From Salvator merianae (Eukaryota > Chordata > Lepidosauria > Squamata > Teiidae): a stretch of 64,000 nt of DNA. The translations under genes were made by a program, and so were the position numbers. Below, piece after piece: positions 1 through 50,115 of the stretch (positions are counted from its first letter, which is position 1; the number at the start of each line of letters is the position of its first letter). The stretch spans positions 2,363,530 through 2,427,529 of the forward strand of contig QVOM02000053.1 in the NCBI GenBank assembly GCA_003586115.2, given 5' to 3'. The notes beneath the pieces were generated by a model that was given only the letters and a program-made list of their open reading frames with translations, searched no databases and was not told the origin of the DNA.

Positions 1-643
1 TCTCAGTGGTGTTTACTTTCAGCAAAGCGAAGCTGGGAAATCGCAACATGTGTCATCTTTTTGCACTATGGGAGAGGACTATTTAACGTTGTATCGGAAG
101 TCAGGATGGGCTTCTGGACCAACCTGGAGTCTTGATTTTTGGGGACACCCCTTTGCAGGCCAGCACTCAGGCGTGCATTGCACAACTGTGTTGTGCAGAT
201 GCTCCTGAGTCCTGGTGGACTGAGACAAATCATTTGATCCCCATAGGGACAAACTCTGATGAAGTGCTTTGGGGAGGAGTCGAGGGAGGGAGGTTGGGTG
301 GCTTATATTTTACATACATGTTAGCCTTTGTTTTATCCTACGTTGTGACCCACCCTGGGACCTCCAGTTGAAGGGCGGGATAGAAATTAATTAATAATTA
401 ACTTTCCCATGGTCTGATCTGATTGCTGTAGAAGTTAAATATTTATTTAGTTTTATTTACTTAATGCTTCTATCCCATCCTATAGCACCTGGTCTCAGGG
501 TGGGTTACAACTGCATTAGATGCCAGAGGGAACAACCCGTGGTCCGTCCGTGGTCTGCCCCCGGGTCTCCGCTCCGAGGCGCTCTGTCCTAGTTTTGTGA
601 TCGACGTGCATTTTCTTCTGATCGTTTGATTCCTGTGTTGCAG
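1..643 (+). other. AMFR: AMFR intron 3, downstream part
   Basis: This is intronic sequence ending in the acceptor ttgcag at 638-643. I see no AMFR exon in it. At about 297-385 there is a forward LINE-type 3' tail (a 'gaCcCaccctgggacct... gggcgggatagaaatt' pattern followed by short AAT repeats), and at about 430-515 a second, inverted tail beginning with TTTATTT runs. The two tails point at each other. Confidence 0.7.
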
Positions 644-12478
<11,835 letters not shown>

Positions 12479-13740
12479 CCCTGCCTGTCACCTCCTGCTC
12501 TGCTCCACAGGAGCACCATTTCTGTTATCCATCGCTCTCCCCTTTGTCAAGGAGGGTCTCTTCAGAGCTCAGCGGGCATGCTGAGGATAAACCAATCTGG
12601 CTGCATCTTCACTGTATAAAGTATGTGATATATAATAAGTGTTTGGACAGCTGACAAATTAACCTCTCTCGGGTAATTTTCTTTTTAAGAGTGACTTGCG
12701 TTTTCTCCCCCGTTTGCAAAGCAACAAGGCAGTCTTAAAGCGAATGGCAGGGGCGGCGGCGGAGAAGTCGCCGTGGCCCTACACTGCTTCTATGCACAGA
12801 GCTTGCTGGTGTGTCCAACCTAAACCTTTCCAAATGGAAATGGAATAAGCAGGAAAGGCAAAAAGCATCACTGACACGCTGTTGCACGCCTCAAGGATTG
12901 TGGGTTTTTTTCTTTTCTTTTAGTTACGTCTGCCTTTGTGGCGTTTTGGGGGGGGGGTCAAAAGCTGGGACTTCTAATTGCTGAAACATGGAAGCGAGGC
13001 ATGGCAGGAGGAAATGGTAAGGCGCGTTTGAGAGTGGCGCAAGCAGCGGGTTCCGTCTCCTTGGGCCCGGGATGGACCGCTTGGAGCTTCTTGGACTTCT
13101 TCTGCGAGGAGGCTAGCTTCTTTCTTCCGCGCATTTCAGTGCCAGCGGTCAATGCGGCCGAGGGGAAAACCCTCGACTAGTGGGCACAAAGCCGGCTAGA
13201 TGACAGCTAGCTGTTAATTCAGCATTTCAGCAACCTGGCCAGCAGCAATGTGAATGCTGAGATTTGCCTGTGGTCTGCGAGAAAGGCTCCGTTCAGGGAT
13301 AGGAGGTGGCCGTTGTTGTCGAGACCAGGGAGTGTGCAAAAATCTATTTTTTTAATCTTTGCATTTCGCAATATTACGTGTGCCCATTAGCTTAATCGGA
13401 TGCTTAGACTTCGGAGAATTGAGGGCTAAAAGACCTTAGGTGACGTGTGAGCGATCTTTTTTTTTCTTCCTAGAAACATAAAACTCTGGTAGATGCAATT
13501 GGAGATCTCTGGTCTTAGGGTTTGTAAAGGAGTTTTACGAAAGCAGCCAAGTAAATTTTTAAGTGTTTGAGGAGGATCTTTGTCCCTCAGAGGATGCCCA
13601 GTATTAAAATAAAAACTAGAAATTACCTTTTTACTGTGGGGTTTTTAGACATTTGAAGGTGAATATTAAAACTTATGAATTGTGTAAGTGTTCAAGTGAA
13701 GATAACTTATTTCAATAAACGTCTCTGGGAAGCCTTACTT
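12479..13740 (+). other. AMFR: AMFR 3' UTR (predicted)
   Basis: About 1.26 kb follows the stop without any recognised repeat and ends just after an AATAAA at 13714. The length is similar to the mammalian AMFR 3' UTR. The exact cleavage site is inferred and not seen. Confidence 0.65.
13714..13719 (+). terminator. AMFR: Poly(A) signal AATAAA for AMFR
   Basis: A canonical AATAAA about 1.24 kb after the stop, followed within 40 bases by T/G-rich sequence. It is the first canonical hexamer after the stop that has suitable spacing. Confidence 0.6.
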
Positions 13741-13832
13741 TGCAATGCTGTTAGTAAACTTTAGAAGGAGAAAAAAACCCTCTTGTGTTTCGGTTTTGCT
13801 TCGAGCATAGCTCTTTGTTTTTATTTTAAAGA

Positions 13833-13838
13833 AATAAA
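13833..13838 (+). terminator. AMFR: Alternative poly(A) signal AATAAA for AMFR
   Basis: A second AATAAA overlaps a further AATAAA-like run (aaataaaataaaac). A GT-containing segment (cagtgtcggaaacgtttggt) lies about 20 bases downstream. It could give a slightly longer 3' UTR. Confidence 0.4.
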
Positions 13839-14004
13839 ATAAAACTATCGATCAGTGTCGGAAACGTTTGGTAAACTTTTTCCCTGCAGCAGCCACTGTC
13901 AACCTTTCCAGGATCTTCACAAAACCCATGTAAAAAATCTTTCCCAGTGGACTCGGATGATGTGTGCCTTCCTAGGGATAGTGAGAATAAAACTGCCAAT
14001 TTAT

Positions 14005-14220
14005 TGATGGAATGGACGCCTAGGTACTGCCTCCAGGTTGGAGGAATAGGCAGGATGTCTCTCAAGGCCATTTGCAGGGAGTCGAGAGCAGGTGAAGGTT
14101 TTTTCCCTTTGCCTTGTGCATGACAATGCCCAGAAGCAAGTGGTGGGCCACTGCGTGAGACGGGATGCTGGTCTAGATGGGCCGTGGCCTGATCCAGCAG
14201 GGCTTCTCCTATGTTCCTGC
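14005..14220 (-). repeat. Squamate LINE 3'-end family, inverted, near full length
   Basis: On the reverse strand 'aacataggagaagccctgct' leads through 'ggatcaggccacggcccatc', 'cagcatcccgtctcacgcag' and 'tggaggcagtacctaggcg'. This is one of the longer inverted copies. Confidence 0.75.
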
Positions 14221-15699
14221 TGTAGTGGCTGAGAACACAAGGCTAGAACCTGGAGGTCCCTGGGCTGGAAGTCTGCCTGGGTGACCTCCAAGCCTCACCT
14301 CTGCTGTGGCTGATCCTAAACCTGCACGAGACAGGATGACAATCTCCAGAGTCAGGTTCCTGCCACGCCCTACATGTATCACAATGACTGGATGAGCCCA
14401 GAGCAAAACCAATGGACGCCCACAACCGAACAGGGCAGTTGGTAAGAAGACGAATATACTTCCGTTGCAGCTGGGAAAGGCTGTAATGCTTCAGTTAATA
14501 CAAAACACTCTCTGTCGGATTGCAAAAATAGCGTTTTCTTCTCCGTTCCTTGTTCTTCTCCCTCCTCTGATGTTACCTCGGTCGCTCACAAGATGGCAGC
14601 CTTCGGCTTGGATTCTCTGCCGGGTTGACCCACTTAGACTATCTGGAGGACAGAAACGGGAACACGGTGCAGATAACACTGCTCGGCTTTGCTTCCTCCC
14701 AAGCAGACGACGTACCTTGGGGCCTTTCTTCACACAACGGTTGCCTTTTCGGGGGACCGGGACTCAGGTGTGCTTATTTGGCGCTTTGATGTCCAGGAAT
14801 CGGCGTGCGCTGGAAATCAAAGCCCATCATGGTTCATTTATTCTAATGTTCTGTCCTCTTAATAATGCTCGCCCAGGGATATCCTGGAATAAGTTCTTTT
14901 CCAGGGCTGGCTCTAAAGTTCTGCCTTGAATCGTGGAAGGCATAACAGTTCGGGGGATGAGGATGTTTTCCAAATTCTTTAAAGGGAGAGCAAAGCATTT
15001 GCCCTGCGTCGGTTTTGAAAATGGTGCCGGCTCAGGGAAGCGCGTGCCACGTGGTTTCCTGCACCGTATTTGTTCGTCCCTGGCGCTCTGAGAAGCTGGG
15101 CAGACAACAGCGAAGGTTGGGTAGAGTAGAGAGGAAGCTGCTCAGAAATCACTGACGTCAAGCATTAGGAATGGGATTCAACTAATGCTTAGGTACATGA
15201 GGTACGTGATGCAGGTTGGCGCAACCTGAGCGGTGTTGTATCTGCTTTGACCATCAGGAGGCAGGGCAGTTCTTATTGGAGCTGGTCAGGCACACCCAGC
15301 CAATAAGGCTCGACGCTGCCTCCTAGTGGTCCAAGCAAAGATACTTCTTTTTTTGTCGGCAAGAGCTTAGCGGATGGGTTTGTGTGACCACCAGCAGGGG
15401 TTAATTCTCACGTTCCAAAGGAATCCACCTGCTCATTTGCCACTCAAATGAAAATCAGTGTAGAGGAGAGTCAGCAATAGGGTGGTAATCTTGATCTGTT
15501 TATACTCAGGACTCCAGTCTACCTGTGCTGTAGATCTCATTTTTAATTATTATTGCTGCTGCATCTTTGCCAGGGCACCTTTCTTTTCAAGTCATCAAAG
15601 GAGAAATGGATTCCTATAGAGGAGGGCAGAGGCAGTTTAGCAGTACTGAAACCTGTGTGGAATTCGGACCTTCCAGGGAATAGCACCCAGCATCTAACT

Positions 15700-16212
15700 G
15701 ACAAAATTTCCCAGCCAACAAATTATTTGAACTCATTACTGGTCCCAAAACAACGCAGAGCCTTCACACCTGCGAGGCTGAATGTTTTACCTTCTGCCTT
15801 TTCAAGGGCAAATTCAACAGAATTCCTTACTGCTGGTGTTGCTGTCCCTGTGATGAAGTTACACTGTCAACCTGCCTGTGCGTTAAGATCTGCAGATGAG
15901 CTCCTCCTGGTTGTACCATCACCTTCAGTAGCTAGAGGGGTGGGCGCCTGGGATAGGGCCTTTTCAGTGGTGGTCTCCAGACTGTGGAACAAATCTCCTT
16001 TCTGAGTTGCATCAGGCATCTTTACATCTTTAGGAGAGCAGTGAAGACGCACCTATTTGTGCTTCCTTTGGCTAAAGGTACAGCTTTCCCTCCCCACTTT
16101 CAGGTGCTGCTACGGCTTTTAGTGTCTGCCTTTTACATTCTGTTTTTTTTTTTCTTGTAATCCGCCCTGAGTCCCTCAGGTATAGGGTGGAATAGAAACA
16201 AAAATAAATCCC
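15700..16212 (+). mobile_element. CR1/L2-type LINE 3' end with ORF2 C-terminus
   Basis: The frame ends 'GVGAWDRAFSVVVSRLWN' (stop at 16003-16005). The coding sense continues in another frame through 'VASGIFTSLG' to 'THLFVLPL'-like text, so the copy carries frameshifts. The 3' UTR has 'tccgccctgagtccctcagg', 'atagggtggaatagaaac' and a short AAAATAAAT end at 16200-16210. Confidence 0.65.
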
Positions 16213-16609
16213 TAGCGAAACGCAGCGCTGGCTGGGAGTGATGGGCATCACCATTCAGTGTGTCTAGGCAGCCACTGCTTCCATATCCTCCCACTTGTAT
16301 GACACAACCTGGAGTAGATGTTGCAACAGATGCCTCTGACTCCCGGCTTCCGTTTACCTTTAAGTGTCTGGTCCTCACAGCTGCAAAGATAAATCTGAAA
16401 AGAAGATGGTAAAACCCCATCGGAGGGAGGGTTGAATAAGGTGCCTAGGGCTTGGAGATGCTGAGAGATTTTGTTCCTGGTGCTTTAGACACCCCTTAGC
16501 CCCGAGTGAACCTTACTAAATGATGCAACATGTTCAAAAGGGTGAAAAATGACACAACATAAAAGCTGTGGTGGTTTGCTGCATTGGTATAATTTTATAC
16601 ACATCGCAG

Positions 16610-16760
16610 AACGATGCTTTCTTAGTTCCTGTTGGACCACGACAGGCCCCGCCCTGTCCCACCCAAGGTCTGCCATAGTCTGCACTAGCATGCAGATGGC
16701 AGGCCCCTGTTCCGGGATATAATCTGGAACAACGCCCTGGGCAGAAAGGGTCTTTTGTCT
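16610..16760. mobile_element. Fold-back element, relative of 4688-4840
   Basis: 'gcagatggcaggcccctgtt' and 'ccgggatataatctggaaca' match the right arm of the 4688-4840 element at most positions, and the right end reads 'gcagaaagggtc'. The left arm is not palindromic here, so this copy has diverged or was truncated. Confidence 0.6.
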
Positions 16761-16948
16761 TTCCTCCGAACCCTCTTGGGTGCCAAGTTTTGGAAGGTAG
16801 GAACATAAGGCCCCTCAGCACTGGACCCTGGGAATTTCTAACAACAGAAAGTAAAAGAGGAGGAAATTAAATGTCTTATCACAACAACCATCATCTTAAA
16901 TCAGAAGGTGAGAGAGGCCAAACCTTAGTGGTACAGACAAACATTCTC

Positions 16949-16954
16949 TTTATT
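16949..16954 (-). terminator. GNAO1: Poly(A) signal AATAAA on - strand, candidate GNAO1 3' end
   Basis: On the - strand the text is 'agcttaataaagagaatg' followed at once by 'tttgtctgtacc', a canonical hexamer with a GU-rich downstream element. It is the strongest such site downstream of exon 8A. Confidence 0.55.
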
Positions 16955-17063
16955 AAGCTACACATGAATTATCCATTAGTCAGAGAAAGAAATTGGCAGT
17001 GTCTATTAAGATCACAGAAGTCTCACTGATTGATAATAGAAAGGCTTAGAAAGACCTGGCGCT

Positions 17064-17153
17064 TTTATATATATATATACATATAGGTATATAAATATAC
17101 AGCTATATATTTATATATATATGTATATATATTATGTGTATATATATATATAA
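17064..17153. repeat. AT-rich (TA)n tract
   Basis: An interrupted TA/TATA repeat of about 90 bp near the presumed end of GNAO1 transcription. Confidence 0.9.
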
Positions 17154-19070
17154 TTTTCTCTTTAGTTTTTCCTCTTTGTTTTCTTCAGTATTTTAGTTGA
17201 AACATGTCAGGTGCAGTTGGCTTTATTTTCCAGCAAAGGTATCTCTTAAAAGTGAAACAGTGTGAAGATGACTTGATTTCTAACCAAAGTAAAATGGCAA
17301 AGGGGTTGGTTATGAAAACAGTGGCTTTAAGATAATGTAAACACTACATTCGCTCTTGTTTTATTCCCCCCCCCACTTTTTTTAAGTTTTTAAAATTTTT
17401 TTGTGTATTTTTATTTTTTTTTTAAAGACTGTTTTCTTTTTTTCCATTTTTTTCCCTTTTTTTTTGTTTTGTTTTCTGCAGCACGAACATCCCCACATGA
17501 GCAAAAAGAAAGAGAAAACACACTATTCACTAAAAGGAAAGGCCTGGAAATGGCTGTGTGTTTGTGGGGTGTGTGTGTGTGTGTTTGTGTGTATGGGCAT
17601 CACAAAGAAAAGCATCCATAGGGAAGCATGGGAAATTAAAAAAATAAATAAATAAAAAACAGAACAGAACAGAACAACAAAAAAGCCCTCCCGACCCAAA
17701 CTGACCCTTTTTATTGAAACAAAAACAAAACGGAGACAGAGAACGAGAAAAACAGACCACTATATAATAACACAGTGTCCTTTAGAAACGGAACAGAACA
17801 AAACAAGGGTATTTAGGTAATTTTTGGCCCATTAGGATAGTGTCAGCTGTGCTTATCAATATCATCACTATTTTAAAAATGCAACTCTGAGAGTGAACAA
17901 AAACTCAAAACAATGAATCCAGCTCAAAAGTAAGATCCCAACTGTTTCTGGTTGTCCTGCCTGCCTTGATTATTATGTACACAAGAGGCCACTAGGAAGA
18001 AAAATTTCCTCCGTATACCTAGAAACCTATCTACAGCAGGTAACACAACTTACATAGCAATGGGCGGAATATATAAACATCCACCAGAGGTTCCCGCGAG
18101 GATGTCTTTTCCTTACAATCTTTCTGCATCTCAACATACCGACAATAAGTCCTTCCTTCTTGCCCTCCTTCTGCGCCCCTGGCAAAAATTGCCAACCCAC
18201 TCCCCAGTACCTATAATAATAAGGAAGTGCAAAACTGGGTGGGACCGAGGACCCCGTCGTTCCCCATTTCTGCATTTGCCTTTAGTAACCTGGGTTGCAC
18301 AACCTGTCCCATGCTGGGGCAGATTGCTTCTAGAGTGGGACAGGGCTGTCCGCATCTCAGATGGTCTGTCTGGTCTAAGCTCCGGCTGCCAACTCCAAAG
18401 GCTGGGCCCAGGCCTCGGATCCAGGGCCCTTTTCGGGAGCGCCACTGAAAAGGAGCCCCGGGTGGCATAATCTGTAGGCTTATTGTGGGTTAAGCTTGCA
18501 TTTTGTACAGTTGAGACCTCATCACGTCATCAGCACCAACAAGCAGTCACAACCAACACATAAATGGAGAGTGCCTTCCTTACTGTGGTTTTACAATATT
18601 GTGTCTGTGTAGGTGCATCCACACGGCTTTGGCTTTGGCTAACTCTGGGAAGGAAGGCGTTGGACGTGGCACAAAGATGGCAGCTGTGGGACATGGCTTC
18701 TGAAATCAAGGCCTATCATGGCCTCTGAAGTCCTTGTAGCTGCGGAGCGAAATATCGGCAGCTACGAGATTTGAGACCAGAAGTGGCCCCAAACCTCGGC
18801 CATTTTTAGTTCGTTGCAGAAGGGCCGTGGGTGGAGATTGGATTGTTAATCCATCTTCTCCCTCCTCTGTGACTCCACATGGAGGAAAAGTAGACGAATT
18901 GGCTAACAAACTGCCCTCGGAGTAGTTTATCCAGGATTGAGGAAACCCTGAAGTTGGTTTGGTTGGCTTGGTGGTGACCTGTAGACTAATACAAGGTGGG
19001 CCTGTTTGTCCACCTGATCCTGGAGATACAGCTGAGTTGGCCTTTTCTGGCTGTGTGGATGCAGCCTCCA

Positions 19071-19114
<44 letters not shown>
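19071..19114. repeat. (TG)n microsatellite
   Basis: A TG dinucleotide run with a single 'TATA' interruption near its left end. The 3' side (19081-19114) is perfect. Confidence 0.95.
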
Positions 19115-19116
<2 letters not shown>

Positions 19117-19744
19117 TTATATAAAGAGGAGGAGGACCATGGAGATTTTTACGGTCTTTCTTTGCTTACAAAGCACAAAGGGATAACAAATCTTCAATTT
19201 CTCTCCCTTCCCCCTTTAAGGGATTTTTGATTATCTGACATCCCAAGTACAAAGACTTGTCTTGAGCCAGGCCTGATGGCATCTTACAGAAACTCACAAC
19301 CACTATTCCAATGATTCAAGACATCGGACACCAAGGCAAAACAGGCGGTGCTCTCTCCTACCGTAGTCCCAAGGGTCAGTCTGCTAGCAGAGAGGACATT
19401 TCATTGCGGACGCACACGGGGAACAGAGGGAGAGAGAGAATCTGGGCTTGAGTGTAAGTCCAAGATCAAACACCGCAGAGAAAAATTAATCCCCAAATTA
19501 GAGCCAAATAAAGCTGTATTTCCATAGGGTTATAATTTGGGGGTGGGCAGGGGCCACATCTGGAGACCTGTAATGCTTGGCAGGCACCAACTCATCGCTT
19601 TTCATGCACAAAAATTCTTCTTTCTGATCTCAAGGGGAGAAAATTTTAGGTTGCGGGGAATGAAATTTCATCTTTTTCACACCAGGGCCGGACGGGCCGG
19701 AATCTGGTGCAGGAGGCCCGTAACTGCTGGAGGGTCATCTGAAG

Positions 19745-19825
19745 TGGCACAAACATGCCATATTCCTGAGACCTCTGGGTGTAGGGTGGGATAAAAATAA
19801 AAAAAAAAAGTCAGTAAATAAATAG
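19745..19825 (+). repeat. LINE 3' tail, forward
   Basis: 'gagacctctgggtgtagggt' then 'gggataaaaataa' and an A-rich AAATAAAT terminus, the usual CR1/L2-type ending. Confidence 0.5.
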
Positions 19826-20340
19826 CGCCTCGCGTGACAACTCCTGGCCTTCCTAGGAACACAGCAGTGAGGGAGCTTTCCTCACAGGAGCCCAGCTTTC
19901 AGCCTGAGCGGCTCCTTGGAGCCCTGGAAACTTGGCTGCAAAGTGGCCATTTTCGGTGCGCTGGTAAAGCAACCTGGGCAGAAACCACCACCAGGCTGGT
20001 AAGTCACCGCCTTCCTCCTCTGCGCTTCGACACAGGGGAAAGGGAGGTGACATTCCCACCAATACACCCCTAGAGTGGGTCTTACTGTTAGCGTGCATTG
20101 TTTGGGACCCCGAGGCGGGGTGGGGGTTGGAAGGGGCCAGGAGCATTTGCACACTTTGCCCCCCAGATGGATGGAAGCAAGCACGTACGGGCTGTGCGGA
20201 TGGTCCAGAGATGAGTAGGGACCCATGCCTGGAGGAGGACTGAGAGAAGGAAGAAGTCACATTCTTCAAGCAGAGGATCCTCGTTACTTCTGCAGCTAAG
20301 GGTACCCATCCTGACATCCCATCTGTGTGTGGGGAGTCCT

Positions 20341-20575
20341 AGGGTGATTCTGCACTGGCCGGACAGTGTACCAGACCAGACAGGTGCACTAGGACCCTTC
20401 TTTCTGCAATGCTGGTGCAGTCTAAGGGAGGACCCGTCCCCAGGGGGGCGGTCTAAGGGGGTGGAGTCTAAGGGGGCGAGGCTCCCCTAGACCACGCCTG
20501 TGTGTGTGTGTGGGGGGGGGCTCCTCATACGCTTGCTGGTCCAGTGTATTGGCCAGTGCAGCATGGGCCCTAATG
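20341..20575. mobile_element. Fold-back element, 'ctgcactggcc' family
   Basis: The left end 'gtgattctgcactggccgga' and right end 'ttggccagtgcagcatggg' are inverted. Inside, 'gtctaagggaggacccgtcc' type blocks and 'cctagaccacgcc' form partial arms. A relative lies at 31072-31295. Confidence 0.6.
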
Positions 20576-21338
20576 TCTTTCTGCCTTTCCTTCACCCCCT
20601 CCCAAGTTTGTTTTATTTTGTTTTCAGTGGGTTTAAACTATGCCAGAGCTGAATGGAACTGAGAAACCCCCAAACCCCAGACTTCACATGTCAACTCACA
20701 TGCACCAACAGGTTTGATGAAATGTTTCCACAGATAGTAGTGGGCACTTTACAAAATGGAGGAGTGGTGGGCAGGGAAAAGAACAAGAATAAATAGCCTC
20801 CATAGGAACCGGGGGGGGGGGAAAGATTTTTTAATATCCCCTATCCCCTTTAGCACCCTACGCACCAAGGAGTCTTAAAAAATATATTACCACTTCTTCT
20901 TTTTTTTTCTTTTTTAAGAAAGTTGATTTCATTTTAAAACTCATGAAATACTTTTAACTATATGAGTGGCAAGTTTAGAAAAATTCAATGGATGCTTTGT
21001 TGGTTGGTCTTTTCCCTTGGCATTTTCTAAAAGCAACTTTAGCATTATGTTATCTACTGCGAATCTGGCAATCCTGCGTATATTAAGTCAGCCGTAAGTC
21101 CCACACAGTTCAATAGGGATTATCTCAGGTGAAAGGGTGCAGGATTGCAGCCTAAGTTACTTTAGCAGAAAGGAAGGGCCTAGTTCTTCTCAGGGGAGTC
21201 AGTTCTATCCAGAGCTCTTATAAGGCAATTTTAAAAAGAAAAAAAAAGGAAAAAAAAGTGTTTTTAATATATATATTTATATGTATATATATAATTTTTT
21301 TCATTATGCCTTTTTATTTACCAACTTGCATGATTCAT

Positions 21339-21364
21339 TATTTATTATTATTATTATTATTATT
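21339..21364. repeat. (TTA)n microsatellite followed by TG-rich stretch
   Basis: About eight TTA units within the 3' UTR of the 8A form, next to a (TG)n-like segment to 21390. Confidence 0.9.
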
Positions 21365-21434
21365 GTGTGTGTGTGTCTGTGTTTGTGTGTGAGAGACTCA
21401 TATTTTGTTTTGCCTTTTTTTTTTTTTCAAACGT

Positions 21435-21440
21435 TTTATT
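21435..21440 (-). terminator. GNAO1: Proximal AATAAA on - strand after exon 8A
   Basis: An AATAAA lies on the - strand about 85 nt after the TGA stop, inside an A-rich run ('aaataataataaaaataaaac'). It could be a proximal poly(A) site, but the low-complexity context makes a chance match likely. Confidence 0.25.
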
Positions 21441-21525
21441 TTTATTATTATTTTTCCTCTCGCTGTGATTGTTCCCAAATAGGTTGCTTGCTATACAGGA
21501 TGGGAGAGAGAAAGGGTCAAGGGGG

Positions 21526-47813
<26,288 letters not shown>

Positions 47814-48049
47814 CTAGAGAACAAAGGAAGAAAGAACAGACTGCATTTTCGTGCACAGGAAACAGACCAGGAAATAGAAACAGACCGGGAAACGGACCAG
47901 GAAATAGAAAGAAAAATCCCATTTTCTACTCTTGCTCATTTTCATTCTTGTAACTGCTGCCCATTTGAGTTTGTTTTGTGGCCCTGCTGTCTTTCTCTCC
48001 CATTCCACTTTCTCTCCCATTGCAATGTGAGCATGAGGCTCCCTGCCTC

Positions 48050-48280
48050 CATCCTCTATCCCCAAATACCTAAAGGAATGCCTTTTCCCATATCGACCTG
48101 CCCATGTCTTAAGTTCTGCAGACAAGCCCTTCCTGCTTGTACAACCACCTTTAGTGGCCAGGGGCTGGGCACCCGGGATACAGCCTTTTTGGTGGTTGCC
48201 CCCACCAGACTGTGGACCAATCTCCCTCCTGAGGTGCGACAGGCATCTTCACTTCACATCTTTGGGAGAGCAGTTTGCGG
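48050..48280 (+). mobile_element. CR1/L2-type LINE ORF2 C-terminus
   Basis: The frame reads 'GLGTRDTAFLVVAPTRLWTN' then 'LPPEVRQASSLHIFGRA', a better-preserved version of the ends seen at 3735 and 15950. It stops abruptly at about 48280, where the GATGTGC element begins. Confidence 0.75.
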
Positions 48281-48281
48281 G

Positions 48282-48576
48282 TGTTCGCACTGAACCGAAG
48301 AGGTGGTGGTTTGCATATCTAGAAATTCAAATAAACCAAACCAGTCCCCCACTCGTGGGCACTAATTATTTGATCAAAGAAGTCGTTTTCACTGTGCTTT
48401 TTGCCCTCAAAAAGGGCTTTTTGAATGGAAAAATATGGTATTTTTGAATTGTCGAATAAGTTCGGAATCAAGTGCATTGATTAAATGGTTCGCTGTGGAG
48501 CTGACCAGGCAGGTTCTTGGTTCAGTGGCAAATCGGACACATGATTTTCGTTCGTGCACACCCCTAGTCTGCAACA
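48282..48576. mobile_element. Non-autonomous DNA element, GATGTGC family, copy C
   Basis: The right end 'gttcgtgcacacccctag' matches the family terminus. Inside are 'aaaccagtcccccactcgtg', 'tgccctcaaaaagggctttt' and 'gattaaatggttcgc', shared with copy D. The left terminus is replaced by or fused to the LINE relic. Confidence 0.6.
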
Positions 48577-49662
48577 GAGCTTGGGACTCAGGAAGTCTTA
48601 ATTTTAATGTTGTTTTAGGACCTACATCGACCAGATGTGCTGAATGATGGCGGAACTGAATCACAATACCCGTCATTCCGTACCACACGTTCCTGACCTA
48701 CAAGCACCTTGGTGTATGTAGGGATCGGATCCAATAGGGCAGATGACACTTTAAATACCCAGAAACCAACCAAGCTGGTGAAACAAGCCAAAGGGAAGTC
48801 AGTGGGCGCCTTGGCTGGCTTCCGAGAATCCGCAAGAGGAATTATAATGAGAGGAACTGGCAGACAGAGATAAAAGCCCACGACTGGCACTGTGTCTGTC
48901 GAGAACAGCAAGAGTTGACCAGGGGATCTTCTTTAGACCCTGTGATGGCCTCTTATGGTCTGGAGGCACCTTCAGATCTTCCATTTTTGTCACCACCCTC
49001 TATGCAACACCAAAGACCTCTGAGAATTTTCCAAATTTTTGCGATATTTCAATAAGGACGCGTTGATCTGTGGATTCCTCCTCTTTCTGTATAAATTTAT
49101 AACGATTTAATTTTTGACTGTTCACTTGTGGATGTGCTGGTCTATGATTGTAGCAATAAATTATATTGTCATGGTCCTTGACAGAAGCAACTCCACCCCT
49201 CAAAAAAATCTCCCTCCCTCCCTCTTTCCTTTGCTGCATCACTGCAGGCTTTTTCTCTCTCCCTTTCCTGGCAGGAACATAACACTGTGCTGAGGCTATG
49301 CTGAGGAAGGTGTTTGCTAGAATGCATCCATTTGTTTTTGTAGAGCAGGGAAAAAGCTGAAGTTGTAAAAAAGTAAGCAACTGCTCGGAAACAATGGGTC
49401 GCATACGCTTGCTTCATTAGCCAAGCAGGGACACTGGCGTGATTTACTGGGGTGTGGACTATGATTTTGGAAAACAGCACCCCAAAGAAAAGGTGAATTA
49501 AGATCAATCCTAGTGTGGTCAGGGGCTGGTAACTTAGGGCCTGGTGTCTACCTTCTTCCCATCAAAGCTTTCCCCACATAAGACCGTGGTGGGTTTGGAG
49601 GAGAGCCGTTGCAGGGCAGGTAACTGGGAGAAAATCTTGATGAACCAGCTAAGCTGTTTGGG

Positions 49663-50115
49663 TCTGTTCACACTTTAGTGCTAGTGAGCGTGGAGATGCT
49701 TACTAGCACAGTGCGTCCACATTTTGTGGAGGCCCAAGTGATTGGGAGCATCTGCAGATGCTCCCAATTACTATAAGCTGCGGTCAACAAAATTGTTGTC
49801 CACAGCTGTACTGGGAGCAGCTGGAGTGCTCCTGGTATGCAGCATTCACACCCACTTCCAGGTGTGAACGCTTCAGAATGTGATGTGGCTGCAGCTGCAC
49901 AATTGCGTGCCACATCCCCAGTCACCATGACAGCAGCCGGATGTTTCCATGGCTGCTGTCATGGTGGGCAGCCAGCATTTGCACTGCGAGTGCTGGAAGC
50001 CCATTTCTGGGTTGTTCCAGCCCTCGCAGTGCGGATGGCCGCTGCAGGTGTGAGGACTGTTCCACCTCGGGATGTTCAGATTCAAATATTCCAAGGTGTA
50101 AAGTGTGAAAAGGCT
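49663..50115. mobile_element. Fold-back element, 'atggcagcagcc' family, full-length-like copy
   Basis: The terminal inverted repeat 'ttcacacttta' (49667-49677) pairs with 'taaagtgtgaa' (50099-50109), 11 of 11. The core has 'ccatgacagcagccggatgt' and 'ggctgctgtcatgg'. Other inner hairpins include 'gggagcatctgcagatgctccc'-like text near 49745. It is about 450 bp and codes for nothing. Confidence 0.7.

Larger units (their letters stand above)
13741..16930. other. Intergenic region between the AMFR and GNAO1 3' ends
   Basis: This stretch of about 3.2 kb separates two genes that converge. It holds an inverted LINE-end family copy (14005-14220), a forward CR1/L2 LINE end (15700-16212) and a fold-back element half (16610-16760). 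The parts at 14220-15550 and 16220-16600 have no recognised feature. Confidence 0.7.
16931..21525 (-). other. GNAO1: GNAO1 3' UTR and possible noncoding terminal exon (candidate)
   Basis: On the - strand this follows the exon 8A stop. The published human gene has a noncoding exon 9 after exon 8. By analogy the transcript may splice within this interval and end near 16.93 kb. One acceptor-like site on the - strand is gctccttttcag with its AG at 18445-18446. The 16931-18440 part is low in dispersed repeats and ends with a textbook poly(A) context, while 18500-21500 contains TG and AT repeats, a LINE tail (19745-19825) and a fold-back element (20341-20575). Splicing here is inferred only. Confidence 0.4.

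Noticed and set aside
12479..13740. Extra coding exon after the AMFR stop
   Set aside because: The protein already ends at the residue expected from human AMFR. The following sequence has no long frame and behaves as a 3' UTR.
15553..16005. 150-codon frame as a host gene
   Set aside because: Its end matches the CR1/L2 ORF2 C-terminus (RAFSVVVSRLWN) and two other copies of the same end are in the window.
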